The position numbers and the translations under genes were made by a program. Shown piece after piece: positions 51,818-63,371 of a stretch of 64,000 bases of DNA. The notes beneath the pieces are model-generated. The model saw only the letters and a program-made list of their open reading frames with translations, did no database searches and was not told the DNA's origin. Numbering within the stretch: the stretch's first letter is position 1; each line of letters starts with the position of its first letter. Origin of the DNA: Dastarcus helophoroides (Eukaryota > Arthropoda > Insecta > Coleoptera > Bothrideridae); the NCBI GenBank assembly GCA_028583605.1, contig CM053326.1:15860639-15924638 (forward strand), in the 5' to 3' direction.

Positions 51818-52444
51818 AGAAATGTAAAACTCTTCAAAAAAAAATTAACTGCATTATTATTTAAAGTTGTATATTTTTACACTTTTCATGCATATTTTAA
51901 GCATTTTGCTTACATATTTGCATGCATATTTCAAGCTTTTTATGTTGCTTATAATTCGGTCTCTAATTATAATATTTTAAAAAAATTGTTACAAATAATA
52001 AATTATTTTATTCTTATATGCTAAAATTGAAATAGATGCGGCCTTTTTCAATGAAAAGTACCTACTTTAATGCCTTTATAATAAATCATATTTAGCAAAA
52101 ACGCAAAAATTTGTCAATAAATCGTTACAGGGGAAGATATATTTTCCATGACTAGTAGAATAAGAAAAAAAGACAAAAAATACAAACTCACTTCTGTTGA
52201 TCTACATACAATGCCAATTCTTTCTCGGAACTCATCTATAGATTTTGGTTGTGTTGTATAGATTTTTGTTTTTAAATAACAGAACTAACAGAAATAAAGA
52301 GAGGTCGAATCCTAGTTCGTCACTCTATCATCGCAGTTCTTGTGCCTATTTCTCTCCACATGTTTATGGACAGTTCGGCTTAAATGTGCCTCGTCGCTTT
52401 TAAATATAAGTAAATATTCGGATAGACTTTGTCATTCTCTAGTA

Positions 52445-53644
52445 CAAGACCTGTCTCTTTAGTTTTTTATATAGTCACATGGAGACCGCAAGTAACAAAA
52501 TTCATAGTTTCAAAATTAGACCTCAACATCACATTAATACGTGTTGAAAATTTCATCAGAATACAAGTGGTTTAGTAATAGTGAATTTTGAAATTTCATA
52601 ACCGAGGAATTGAATTGATATCATCTTCAAGTAATTGAAACCGTTTTCAGCGCAATACATTTTTGATGGATGGAAATGTAAAAAAACCGTTGGAACTTAG
52701 ATCAGGGCTACACGGAGAAAAATCGAGCAATTCGATGTTTTGTTGCGTCAAAAACCGAATTGTTTGTCGAGCAGTGGCGGCATTCGCATTGACTTGGTGA
52801 ATGATGATTCGAAGATGTGGGTTGTTTTTTCGTATCTTAGAAATGATTCGTGATAAACAAACTCTTGTGTACCAATCCGCATTTACCCTCCTTCGATCTT
52901 CTAAAGGAATTTTGGGTACATGGATTTTAACGCAAAGGTTGCGACCATCATTTTGGACACACTGCGGAAACGGATATCTTTGGTTTCTCATCTTGAAACA
53001 CTCAAGAACTAGACTGACGTTTATTCACGGGTTCATAAGAATAAATCCGAGACTCGTTGCCACTGACAATACTGTACACAATTTTGGAACGGCCCCTACT
53101 GAAATGATCTAAAATTCTTCGGCATCAATTGACACGAGGCGCCAATTGCTTATCGGTCAACAGTTTTGGGATTCCACGAAAAACTAATTTCCTCACGCCA
53201 ACTCTTCGTGTAAAATCTTTTGGATACAGGTCTTTGAAATGATCAAGAAACTCTCCACCTCGCGGTAAGTTACATGATCATTATTGATCATCTCACACAC
53301 AGCATCAATGTTTTTCGGTGACCGCTTTTTTGGTAGATCTGGCCTAGGATAATCCCTGAAATGTGTGCGTCCACAGTTGAATTCAAAATACCAGCGAGCA
53401 ATTGACGACTGATATGGTGCTTCATTACCAAAGACAGCAACCGTATGAGCAAGACATTCTTGTTACGATAAGCCTCTTTAAAAGTTGTAAAAAATTATCG
53501 GTCTGTGACTATATAAACAATTTGTTTTATTTTGATCAAATTTTCAACACATATTAATATAAATTTGAAGTTAATTTCAGAACTATGCATTTTGTTACTT
53601 GCGCTCTCTATGTGGCTATATGCAAAACTAAAAAGGCAGCCTCG
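52445..53644 (-). mobile_element. Full-length mariner element, 1.2 kb
   Basis: TA duplications at 52443-52444 and 53645-53646 bound the element. The ends CAAGACCTGTCTCTTTAG (left) and CGAGGCTGCCTTTTTAG (right, minus strand) open long related inverted termini that share CACATRGAGA-CGCAAGTAACAAAA. The length and layout are those of a complete mariner. It holds a transposase pseudogene on the minus strand. Confidence 0.85.
52647..53460 (-). pseudogene. Mariner transposase pseudogene (SETMAR-type family)
   Basis: On the minus strand, successive frames give WYFEFNCGRTHFRDYPRPD, RSPKNIDAVCEMINNDHVTY, REVESFLIISKTCIQKILHE, GNESRIYSYEPVNKRQSS, then RRRVNADWYTRVCLSRI, RIIIHQVNANAATARQTIRF and PCSPDLSSNGFFTFPSIKN. 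The order is that of mariner: helix-turn-helix, then the DD34D catalytic core. GDESWIY appears as GNESRIY and HHDNA as HQVNA, so two catalytic aspartates are lost. Frames shift and stops occur, so it is inactive. Confidence 0.85.
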
Positions 53645-53732
53645 TATTATAGTTATTTTTAGCCTGTTGTCTTTTGAAAACAACAAGTTGTAAATTACAT
53701 ACTGTTACGGTGTATGCAGTCACTACAATACT

Positions 53733-53870
53733 GGATTTACCTATAAGCTACAAAAGCTATAGCTTAGGGCTCCCACTGTCTTGGGAGCCACTAAAAAAAT
53801 CATATTTGGCCCTTTATCTCAAATAGTTTAGGGCCTTATCAAATCTAAATCCGGCCCTGAACCCACAGAT
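53733..53870 (-). mobile_element. hAT-like terminal fragment
   Basis: On the minus strand it begins CAGGGCCGGATTTAGATTTG and includes AGTGGCTCCCAAGACAGTGG. Such CAGGGCCGG starts are common in hAT-type elements. The other end (near TAAATCCAGTATTG, 53733) is only partly matching. Confidence 0.5.
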
Positions 53871-54045
53871 TCTGTTTCTTTACATTTTTGCATGAGTTCT
53901 GTCACATACCCTTATGTATGGCTTGTTTGCATGGTGAGCATAATTAAAAAGTCTACCCACGGCTCTTGCATAATTTCAATTCGCTCTTGGATATTAATTA
54001 ATCAGTAGCGAAAATTTATACTATGTGTTTGAAACGCATACGTCG

Positions 54046-54287
54046 TTGAAATATAAAACTTATCCCCTGAAACCAAGAAAGATTAAAAAACACAACAAAG
54101 GTTGCTCTAATGCGTTTCGACAGCCAAGCTGTCATCTTCAGAGAGATACTCTATCTGTTTGAAGATGATAGTTTGGCTGTCGAAACGCGTTAGAGCAACC
54201 TTTATTGTGTTTTTTAATCTTTCTTGGTTTCAGGGGACAAGTTTTGTATTTCAATTTCTAAAGATAACCAAGGACCAGTCCGTTCCA
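54046..54287. mobile_element. Family A inverted repeat, best copy
   Basis: Inverted arms at 54046-54145 and about 54158-54254 share CTTATCCCCTGAAACC, AGAAAGATTAAAAAACACAA and AGGTTGCTCTAA. An outer tail GATAACCAAGGACCAGTCCG ends near 54287. Degraded copies are at 18121, 23553 and 42294, so this is a dispersed family. A hammerhead-like core lies in each arm (good on the minus strand, mutated on the plus). Probably a non-autonomous or remnant Penelope-type terminal pair. Confidence 0.75.
54105..54145 (-). ncRNA. Hammerhead-ribozyme-like core, family A
   Basis: On the minus strand: stem I CTCT; CTGAAGA; one extra T; stem II GACAGC-TTG-GCTGTC (six pairs); GAAA; stem III ACGCAT; T17; stem I AGAG. 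The stem I halves pair over four bases and stop exactly at the core. The right arm has the perfectly self-complementary ACGCGT for stem III but has lost C3 (TTGAAGA). The extra base after A9 is the same departure seen in unrelated family B. Confidence 0.55.
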
Positions 54288-55170
54288 TAAAAAAAAACAT
54301 ACGCCGTTTACAAATGTCATTACTGCTGCGGACCCTTTTTTAATAGAATTTTGAAATGAATTCACTCTAGCCCTAGACTCCAAGTATTATATTTTTTGAA
54401 ATATACTTGTCAAGAGGAATCCAAAACTTGAAGAAAAAACAGGGTGTCCTATTTGAGAAAAATATATATACGAGAGTTGAAACATAACGAAATATGTTTC
54501 CATGTATACAGGACATTCAGTCAGGAAGGGGACAGTGTAATGTCTCAGAAATCAAGGGTGATTTAGATAATGTTGACATATGATTTAAATTATACCATGC
54601 GGGACACAGTTGCAGGTCCAAAATTTTCATTTTCTTTCTTCATTGCTAGGTGGCACTATAGTAACAAATTTTGTTTAAAAGAAATGCCCACACTTTTTAT
54701 TACATATTTGGTTTCCTAGTAACTTTCCTGACACGTTTTTTAAAATAACAATTATATTATAGTCTTTAAAAAAATTATTACTTTTTCATGTATACCATCT
54801 ACTTAGCACTTTCATTATCTATAATTTATTCTAAAAAAAGTCTTGCATAACAAGTATTTACCACATTTACAGGATGTTTCAGTTTTTGTTGCATTACCGT
54901 TCGACCGTTGATTTTATTTAACGACTATTTCCTTAATTAAATGAATTACATTAGAGTGTGCTGTAGTTATATCAAAACTTATGTATTCTAAAATGATATC
55001 TCATACCCATTTTGAGTATTTATGTTTAATTATTGAAATCAAAGAAAAATAATAATAACTGGAAAATGAAACATACGTTTGTTTGAAGATTATTTAAGTA
55101 TATGTATTCTCAAATTGGTACTGCTCTTTCGGCACTTACGTAATTACCAAACTATTAGTTACAATGTTTA

Positions 55171-55312
55171 TTTATTTTATTTAACATTTCTGCCACTCAC
55201 TTTGGAAATGTTTAAATTTTTTGTAATGAATCTTAATTTCAAGACATTGTCAACTTTTATTACTAAAAATTTAAATATTTCTAAACTGGATCGCAGAAAT
55301 GTTAAATAAAAT
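55171..55312. mobile_element. Short palindromic MITE related to 31685-31907
   Basis: Outer arms TTTATTTTATTTAACATTTC and GCAGAAATGTTAAATAAAAT are inverted. The element is followed by TTTTCAACCAATAAAAGTC, the same kind of flank that follows the MITE at 31907. Confidence 0.55.
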
Positions 55313-56946
55313 TAATTAAACATGTTTTCAACCAATAAAAGTCTACCATGAAGAATAATAGTTTCAAATTACTAAATACTCTAAATATATAGCATGTCAC
55401 AAAATTACAGGAGAAGCTCGCAATGACTCTTTCCTTTACAACATTCCGAGACCAAAATCTTAATAGGCTTATGTAGGTCTCCAGCAGTTTTCGAACTACA
55501 CTCTATTGAAATTTTAGGAAAAAAGTTATATTTGACGCTAAAGTATTTTTGATTAGAATATGAATAATATCCATTTTTTTTTAAGTTCAATCCACTCGCA
55601 AAGGGCAACCCCATTATGCCTACAAAACACTGCGAGTAGAATGCGGAAACAAGGATAGATGGCAATAAACCGCCTTCTTAAACAAGGATAGGTTTTAATT
55701 CTTGGGGAAAATTCCTTTCGGTAACGAGTTCCACAGCTTGGAAGTTCTATAGAAAAAAAAGAGTCTCCGTAGACAGAAGTCCTCACTGTGTCAAGCTGGA
55801 TCGCATAGGAATTTGGGGTCTCCATCTGTCTTGTATGCCTCAAAAGTCTACCACTTGGGGGAGATCAATCCTATTAGTTTCTCGATCATCTCCCATGATA
55901 GTGCTTCTTTTAAATGCCAACGCGTTTAAATCAGGAGATTTTGCAGGCTGGTTTATAGCGACAACAAGTCTATGTATTTGAATACTTTTTGTTTAATATT
56001 CCTCCTATGGTATGTGCAATGGATGACCTGGTAGAGCTACGACATTGTAATAATGGCATTGCCATAATTTAATCAGTTTTGAGTGCCTACTATCTACTCT
56101 CACAATAACTTCAATAGAGTCTAGCTCGAAAACGATTGATGGGAAATTTACATTATAGGTATAACAATAGAGGTGTAATTTAACGAAAGAATTTTTCTTA
56201 ATTATGGCCAAATTTATTAAGAGCTAAGGTGACTCGATCTAACTGGTGATTCAGGACGTCCTGAGGTGTTCCATTTGGCTTTTATATTTCGAATTATTCG
56301 AGTAAATTCAATTTCTTGATATTATATCAATCTGAAAATTGGAGATATCACTGTCAAACGTTTAATTCTTTCGTTTATTACCTGGCTAACACGCAATCGA
56401 CCAAATTTTGGTTTGACGAAATTTGCCTTCTATATACATATTTTTCTTTAAGTTCAATCCGCTCATGAAAAATTTATTTTTTTTATCTTTTTTTTTCAAT
56501 TTTAAATTTTTTTCGAATTTAAAATTGTGGTGGTCTTCTTTTCCCTAGATTCTCAATTTTAAACGTGACAAATTTCGGCATGTTGCTAGCTAATTTGACA
56601 ATTTTTTCGAAAGTTATAATTTAATCTCGAAATTTATACCTTTTCCTTAAAATTCCGAGAGAAAATCTGAAAGTTTGGGATTTCTTTTTATGAATTTGGA
56701 GTGTTTTTTTTTCAACTTGTAAGTTTTTTTAATTTTCAATGTTTACTTTTTCTGAACTTTTTTTCTAAAGTCGAAATTTCCACTTTACTGTGAGTTTTGA
56801 CTCAGGTCAAAATATTGACTGTAATTTCGAAATTTCAAGTTTCATGTTTTTAACTTTGATTCGTTACCCAAAAATTTAATAATTCTGTAATTCTAGATTC
56901 TTTTTGTCAAAATTTACCATTTCAATTCGTACTTTTTTCCTAAAAA

Positions 56947-57782
56947 CATTGGCGTACCTAGGGGGGGGGGGAGTTAATTGCCCCTCTGGAAAAATCGGCA
57001 TATACAGGGTGAGCGAAACTCGATGTCGCAGCTTTATTATAGGAAAAGGAAAACGATATAAGAAATCTGGAGAGAGGTTCTCAAATTGAATTGAGTAAGA
57101 CCCATTTTAAGTCAAATTTCTATATTTTTGCATATTTGGAAATTGAGGTAATGACATCGTTGAACTTTTTTTTCCGGGAACATACTATATTTTTGCATAT
57201 TTAAAAAGAACCAATTTTTCTAAACAAATTTTGTAAAGAAAAATATTTGGTATCTTTTTCGGTTAAAAAGTTATAAGCAAAGTATTATCAAAAATTCGTA
57301 ATTACTACGATTTAAACAAATAGCCTTTGGAAATACAATAAATCAAAAATCAGAGCATTCTGGCATCTGGCAAATATTTTTTGTTGCCATTTGCCCTTGA
57401 AAAATTTTCACGCAGATGACATATTATTTATTAGTTTATGTGGAATCTTAAAAGAACCCTATATGAGCAGTTAAATACGCTGTGAGATGCCTTTACATGT
57501 TATTCCAAGTCTAAAAATGTTTAATAGATTTGTTTCCAAAGACTGTTTGATTAAATCGTAACATGGCGAATTTTATTAATCCTTTTTTTACAATAAATTT
57601 GCTTATAACTTATTAACGGATTTTTTTTTATATCGTTTTTCCTTTTCTTACAGTTAAGTTGAGACAGCGAATTTTGCTCACTCTGTACATTACTGATACT
57701 TATAACTCATTAGAATGCCCACCCTAGAAATACCGGTAACCCCAGACTGTCCTCCTAGGACAAAATTGTAGCTATGCCAATG
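56947..57782. mobile_element. hAT-like element with perfect 8-bp duplication, 836 bp
   Basis: The termini CATTGGCGTACCTAGGGGG (left) and CATTGGCATAGCTACAATTT (right, minus strand) are inverted repeats. The 8-bp sequence CCTAAAAA is present on both sides (56939-56946 and 57783-57790), the duplication length of hAT elements. The left subterminal region has a run of about 12 G. Most of the body is an inserted mariner-type MITE. Confidence 0.85.
57005..57685. mobile_element. Mariner-type MITE nested in the hAT-like element
   Basis: TA at 57003-57004 and 57686-57687. The ends CAGGGTGAGCGAAACTCGAT and CAGAGTGAGCAAAATTCGCT (minus strand) continue as an inverted repeat of about 60 bp through GGAAAAGGAAAACGATATA. 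681 bp, no ORF. Confidence 0.85.
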
Positions 57783-58319
57783 CCTAAAAATTTAATATTA
57801 AACTCCAAATTTTGGCTTTTTCTGGAAATGTTATTTTTTTTGAAATGTTAACTCTAAATGTCGATTTCTTTATTAAAATTTAGGGGAGGTTTTTATTATT
57901 GTTTTCTTCTTATTGTCTTCTTCTCTAATTGTTAACTTTCTTCTTAAAGTTATTCTCTAAACTTAATAATTCGACTCAAAAATTTTATCTTGTCGACCCT
58001 AATTCCAAATTTTTAAATTGAAGCTCAAATTGTTTTACAAATTCTTAGTTATTTTTTTTTCAAAATTTCGATTTTTTTAAAAATTACTATTTTTACTCTT
58101 GTGAAAATTTTCAACTTCCTTAAAAGTTGAAAAAATTGGTGTAATATAACTATTAAAATCGGTTTTTCTTAATTGTTGGCTTAAAACTCAAAATTTTGAC
58201 TTTAAAGGAATATTGGCCCTAGTTTCAAAATTACGGGTTATTAGAATTTTTATAAGCACTCGGTTATTCAGAAATTTGAAATTCTCTCTCATAATTCCAA
58301 GTTTTCACTTTCAATTTTT

Positions 58320-59731
58320 ACTGTGTAGGGTTCCGTACCTTAAAAAGAAAAAACAGAACTCTCGCCAGCCAACGATTAGAAAAGAAAATACTTGTTTTAT
58401 AATAAAATTTAATTTGGTCTCCGAAAAATTTGGTTTTTCTTAATATATTGTGTTTCATTTGAAAGAGGTACCTCCAAGGATCATAAAATATTTTTTAATA
58501 ATTTTCGGTCCAATCGTCTTAAAAATACAGCTCAAAATATGTCAAAAATGACCGTTTCCTCCTCCTGCTCTCCTATGTTTCTAAAAATAAAATTCTTGTT
58601 GTTGTTGAGAAAAAAAATATTTATGGAAAAATAGGTACTTACATTCCAAGGCTTTTTGACCCATATAGTAATCATTTTTTTTTTAATAAAAATCTTTATT
58701 TAGCTATAATGCAGATCAAATTTTTGTTTTTTACATTAATTCATTTAGATAAATATCTTCGAAGTTAGCATTAGTTTATTAAATTGCGATTGGAATCGAA
58801 CATTCTAACTCGATCCGAGGCGATCCATAAACTGTGTAAGTCATCGACTTATTGAAAATTGCGAATGAATGCTTTCTATCTGAGACATTATCAACACAGT
58901 TATCAGTTCCATAAATATTTGCATTGATTCTAGAAAAGAGTGTGTCTATCTGAAAATAAACTGAATAGACTGAAATTGTAGCGAGAAGGTCGGCATTCTC
59001 GACCTATTTTAGAAAAAAAAAATTATTTCTGTTTCTCTAATATTTTAATTTTTATTTTTTAATTCAACGTAGAATTTAACCTATTTTTTGTCAGGTGTAA
59101 TGACGTCTGAGAAATCATTTCAGTATCATATTAGTCGCGTGCCAGAATGAAAAAATAAATCAGAAGTTTGCCAATATTGATCAATGAAATGGTACTGTGG
59201 TATCAGGAGAAATTATAATTATTAATTATTATTATCAATTATAATTAATGGCGAATCTAACCATATTTCCATTTTAGCTGTAAAATCATTAGAACTGAAG
59301 TTACAGCCAAAAGATTTCAAAATATTTGGTTTCAATTTATTTAAAGATTTATTCAAGAAGAACTTTAGATATCTGTGGAAAACAAATTAAAAAATTAACG
59401 TTTCCTAATTTTTTCCAATTTAATTTTTTGCAGCGGTAATGAGGTCGATTAGAATTAATTAAGATGAGTCATAACCTTCTAGGTTGAAAAATAAACTGAG
59501 ACCAAAAAAATGTTCGATCCTTTAATCCTTTATTTTATGTGTATTCATAAAATTGTGCAGATTCCAAAAATGTAATGATTCTCTGGGTGATCCAGTTAAA
59601 AATCAAAAGTTAGTATCCGTTTTATGACAAAATTTGACATTTTATAAGTGCATTAAGTGCAGTAAATTTGAAAATTTTACCTTCATAAATAAAGAAAAAA
59701 AGGGGGTGCACCACGATTCTGCTTCACCCAA
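58320..59731 (+). repeat. Mosaic repeat block upstream of SIK exon 3
   Basis: Modules shared with intron 3: AAAAATAGGTACTTACATTC (58630) with 62345; AATATCTTCGAAGTTAGC (58752) with 63463; GAGTCATAACCTTCTAGGTT (59465) with 63065 and, inverted, 62670; and the 183-bp MITE. The string GTAGGGTTCCGTACCTTAAA near 58326 is at the left side. No ORF with a recognised product. Confidence 0.7.
59583..59731 (+). mobile_element. Mariner-type MITE, copy c (shortened)
   Basis: Begins CTGGGTGATCCAGTTAAAAA and ends TTCACCCAA before TA (59732-59733). About 149 bp against 183 bp for copies a and b, with an internal deletion. Confidence 0.7.
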
Positions 59732-60175
59732 TATAAAAAGTCAAAATACAAAGTAGTAATTTTTTTTGGTAAAATATAGACATAAAAAATGAAAAATGTT
59801 GGTAGCATTGGATATCGATGTTTCGTTCTTATTATAAGTCACCAACAATGCATAACGTGGAATAAAAAAATAACAAAGAAGCAGTTAGAAAATTTTGAAT
59901 AGATGTTTGATGCGAAGCAACGTTTACGACTGAAGAAATAGTGATAAAAATTTAAATATGCCAAGTTAGATCCACAAACTTCTCTGAGGGCTAATATCCC
60001 TACCGAAATTGAACTACACTTACGGACTACTTACTTGTTCTTGGCAACTGCTTTTAAATCCCAAATTTTCATCTGAGTTGTACAAAATCTGCTAAAGATT
60101 TATGCTTTTTCACTTTCAGATCCTTGTTGATTCATCTTAAAGTACACATTTGTTTTTTCTACTTTAGTTTACGGG

Positions 60176-60342
60176 CCCAGTTTGTAAGACATTTAAATAA
60201 TTATTTAAATAAATGAAACTGTTTAGTTTTTAAAAAGGTTTTTTGAAATTTTAAATATCTTATAGTCGTATATCAAAACTGTTTTTCATAAGTAAACAAT
60301 TTTAGTTATTTAAATAATAATTTAAATATATTACAAACTGGG
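60176..60342. mobile_element. Palindromic MITE with CCCAGTTTG ends
   Basis: Starts CCCAGTTTGTAAGACATTTA and ends as its inverse (TTACAAACTGGG), with ATTTAAATAATTATTTAAAT-type mirrored subterminals. 167 bp. The end sequence is shared with the inner palindrome at 31714. Confidence 0.75.
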
Positions 60343-61027
60343 CTCGGCAGGCTAACATAAAAAAAATTGTGTAATTCAAGACGAGTAAATAAGGATCTCA
60401 AATTGAAAAAGAAAAAAATAACACAACTTACATCTTGCCTACTTTGTGTGTGCATACTGTCCTATTTCTTATTAAATCTGCTATGAACATTTCGTGTTTC
60501 ATTAAAGCTTACGATAAAAACTGGTATTAATTTTAACAATGAAGATGTTTTCAATACAGTATTTATTCTTTCAGTGAATAAACAATATACATGCATTCTG
60601 TCCCAAAAATTTTAAAGATTAGAGTTGACCCCATTAAAAATTAAACAATTAAAACAATACATAATTTATAGCATATTTATGTATGTACTCAGTGACGACC
60701 TGAGCAGATTCGGAGATACACGTGAAAGACCTACACAGCGCCCCTAATTCTGTTTGACAAACCAAAATAAATGTTCTCAAATCTCAACTTATATCTGGGG
60801 TAAAAAACTATGTGAACTTTTTTTTGCGGAATTTCGCTCTTCTTAGCAACATTTATATTTTAAATATACTTACCTATTATATGTATATGTATGTACAATA
60901 TTCTGTCTTATCTCATTATTCAGTTCTTATTTAACTTTAATATATAACATGAATATATCAATTTATATGTTTTATTTTTTTAAATTGGCGAAACTACTGA
61001 ATTGAATTTACATAAATGTTCTTTTAG

Positions 61028-61091
61028 GTGATGGAGACCAAAAATATGATTTACCTGGTATCAGAATATGCTAGTCAAGGAGAAATATTCG
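61028..61091 (+). CDS. Sik2: Salt-inducible kinase (SIK2-like), exon 3
   Basis: 64 bases, residues 82-102 plus one base of codon 103; phase 0 entry and phase 1 exit. It reads VMETKNMIYLVSEYASQGEI and F, the hinge region of the kinase, with SEYASQGEIF closest to insect and vertebrate SIK2-type kinases. The acceptor is TTCTTTTAG and the donor is GGTAAGTG. Because its length is not a multiple of three, skipping it would shift the frame. It is flanked by homologous repeat blocks in inverted orientation. Confidence 0.95.
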
Positions 61092-61213
61092 GTAAGTGAT
61101 TTTTAATTACTCATTCCCTAGATATCGGTGGTCCATTATACGGTCCGCAACGGAGTAAAATCTACGTAATGCGTCCCACGTTATTGGGAAGAAGGACGGG
61201 AACCTTGACGCTC

Positions 61214-61221
61214 TGACGTCA
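61214..61221. promoter_or_regulatory. CRE palindrome in SIK intron 3
   Basis: Exact TGACGTCA about 120 bases after exon 3, in a locally GC-rich segment (GGAACCTTGACGCTC upstream, CGGCGTGTGGGCACTAG downstream). That segment looks like a SINE or regulatory island, but no tRNA A/B box pair was seen. Confidence 0.3.
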
Positions 61222-62379
61222 TTGTAGGAGTTCACGGGGATATGCCACGGCGTGTGGGCACTAGGATAGACGCACAACATAAAACTATGCGACCTTGGCC
61301 CCGGGCCTGGATAGCAAGAATTAGGATTATTTGAGTCATTTCAATCACTCACACTCCCTATTATGCAGCAGTAAACAATGCATGGCTAGGGCAATAAGGA
61401 AAATTTGAAATACTTCATATATGTAGATGCAGGATTAAATTTGGTAACAACAATTTAGTCAAATGTTAAAATAACATCATCATAATTATAACATTTTCTT
61501 AAATATTAAAAAAAATCCTACTGTTTGTATATCATATACGCGTTTGATAATCCAATTTTTCGATTTTCAAATTTTCGGTCGACGTCCTCCTTTTTAAATT
61601 TTATTAGGCAAAACTGGTTTGACTTTTTGACGTGAAAGTTTACATTAACACTTCTAATTAGTTACTGTTCATAAAAGTATTTGTATAAAGACGCTATGCG
61701 TCAGCGTCTAGAGAACCTTATTCAAAGTTTTTGATCTTTAATTAGATCAATTACTTTTCTTTGAATAAAATCCAAAACAGTCAGTGTATGTTGTTGAGCT
61801 GAACTCAAAATATGTAAACAATATTCTACCATAGGTCTATTTTGGACTTTATAGAGAATGAGCAGCTGATGGGATAAGATGTAAAGTATTTCTTAGCTTT
61901 AAAAAAATGTCTTTATTAAAATGTGAATGTGCATTTTAACATAAAATAATATTGTGCTCATTTTATGTTGTTGCACCTTAAAAGGGCAAAACGGATTCCT
62001 TATAATCTCACTTTCGAGTTATGCGTCCTCAGTTATGGAGAGGTTTTTCTCGAAAACTATGAAACGCAGGAATTTGAAATTTGGGACAGTGTTAATTCCC
62101 GCTAACCTACACATGAGGTGAAATATCGTTTGAATAAGCTATCTCTAACGATCCTAAAATATATTTTTTTTTAATTTTCAACCCAGTGGTCTTAAAGGTA
62201 CGGCAAAATTTGATCTCCCAGATTTCTGAAGATAACATTTATATTATAATAGGGTTGGTAGATATTGGGTCGTACATTATCGGAAAACTGCAAATTTTTT
62301 TCTATACTGTAATAGCTGTCGAGGAAGAAATATTTTATGTAAAAATAGGTACTTGCTTTCCAAGTTTTTTTGAGCTATA

Positions 62380-62562
62380 CCGGGTGTAACAGGATCATGG
62401 TACAACCCCTATTTTTTCCTTATTTATGAAAATAAATTTTTTTAAATTGTTACACTTGATGTATTTATAAAATGTAAACTTCTTACATAAAATTTACATT
62501 TCTACTGTTGTTACTTTCGTTAAAACTGATACCAACTTTTGATTTTTAAATGGAACACCCTG
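62380..62562 (-). mobile_element. Mariner-type MITE, copy a, 183 bp
   Basis: TA on both sides (62378-62379 and 62563-62564). Ends CCGGGTGTAACAGGATCATG and, on the minus strand, CAGGGTGTTCCATTTAAAAA. Same length as copy b and opposite in orientation. Confidence 0.85.
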
Positions 62563-63188
62563 TATATTATTACATTTTTGGAGCTGCACAATTTTCTGGA
62601 TACAATACACATAAAATGACTGATTTTTAAATATTCAAACATTTTTTTGGTTCCATTTTATTTTTCGGCCTAGAAGGTTATGAGTCATCCTAATTTACGC
62701 TGCAAGAAAATTGAATTAGAAAAACTTAGCGAGTGTCTTTTCTCTAAATTTGTTTTCCTTGGCTATCTTATGTCCTTATTGAATAAATCTTCAAATAAAT
62801 TGAAACCAAATATTTTGAATTCACTTGGCTGTAACTTCAGTCCTATTGATTTCACAGCAAAAATGAAAATTTGGTTAGATTGGCCATTAATTATACCTTT
62901 TGGTGATACCACAGTACCAATATGATGCCATTTAAAAAAATGAAGTTATGACATCAAAGCCATTTTTGTTAACTTTATACCCTGATAAAAGAATGAAATT
63001 CTTTCTTTTTCAGGCGATTTGGTTTTTTTAGCGTTAATGTGGTCCATTAGAATTAATAAGAATGAGTCATAGCCTTCTAGGTCGAAACATAAAATCGGAC
63101 CAAAAGAATTTTCGATCCTTTAAAAATCAGTTTTTGTAGATGCACTCTATTCAGAAAATTGTGCAGATTCCAAACATGTAATAATATA
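62563..63188. repeat. Inverted (62563-62960) and direct (63000-63188) repeat modules
   Basis: 62574-62690 on the minus strand matches 63060-63185 and 59455-59580 (CATAACCTTCTAGG, GTGCAGATTCCAAAAATGTA). 62690-62940 on the minus strand matches 59150-59400 (GGTACTGTGGTATCA). The two units around 62960 thus face each other. Confidence 0.7.
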
Positions 63189-63371
63189 TAGGGTGTTTCA
63201 TTTAAAAATCAAAAGTTGGTATCAGTTTTAGCGAAAGTGACTGCGGTAGGAATATCATTTTTATGACAAAATTTGACATTTCATAAGTACATCAAGTGTA
63301 GTAAGTTTGAACATTTTATCTTCATAAATAAAAAAGAAAAAGGGGGTGTACCATGATCCTGTTACACCCGA
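63189..63371 (+). mobile_element. Mariner-type MITE, copy b, 183 bp
   Basis: TA at 63187-63188 and 63372-63373. Starts TAGGGTGTTTCATTTAAAAA and ends GTTACACCCGA. It is the reverse complement of copy a and the same length. Confidence 0.85.

Larger units (their letters stand above)
48251..51974. mobile_element. 3.7-kb element with TTAGAGACCG(A/G)ATTATA ends, composite
   Basis: The left end TATAATTAGAGACCGGATTA and the right end read on the minus strand, TATAATTAGAGACCGAATTA, are inverted repeats, each followed by ATGCATATTTT-type subterminal strings. The interior is T-rich (about 48470-50940) then A-rich (about 50950-51560), with inserted pogo-like elements and a 21-bp minisatellite. The flanks are AT palindromes, so the target duplication is ambiguous. 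Confidence 0.6.
56460..58320. repeat. T-rich array with nested transposons
   Basis: T-rich low-complexity texture before 56940 and after 57790, interrupted by the nested pair described next. No coding content. Confidence 0.6.

Noticed and set aside
61100..61320. GC-rich patch as a tRNA gene or tRNA-derived SINE
   Set aside because: No cloverleaf or paired A and B box was found by eye.
62680..62925. 81-codon ORF in SIK intron 3
   Set aside because: It lies in an inverted copy of the mosaic repeat, and the corresponding sequence at 59150-59400 is not open.
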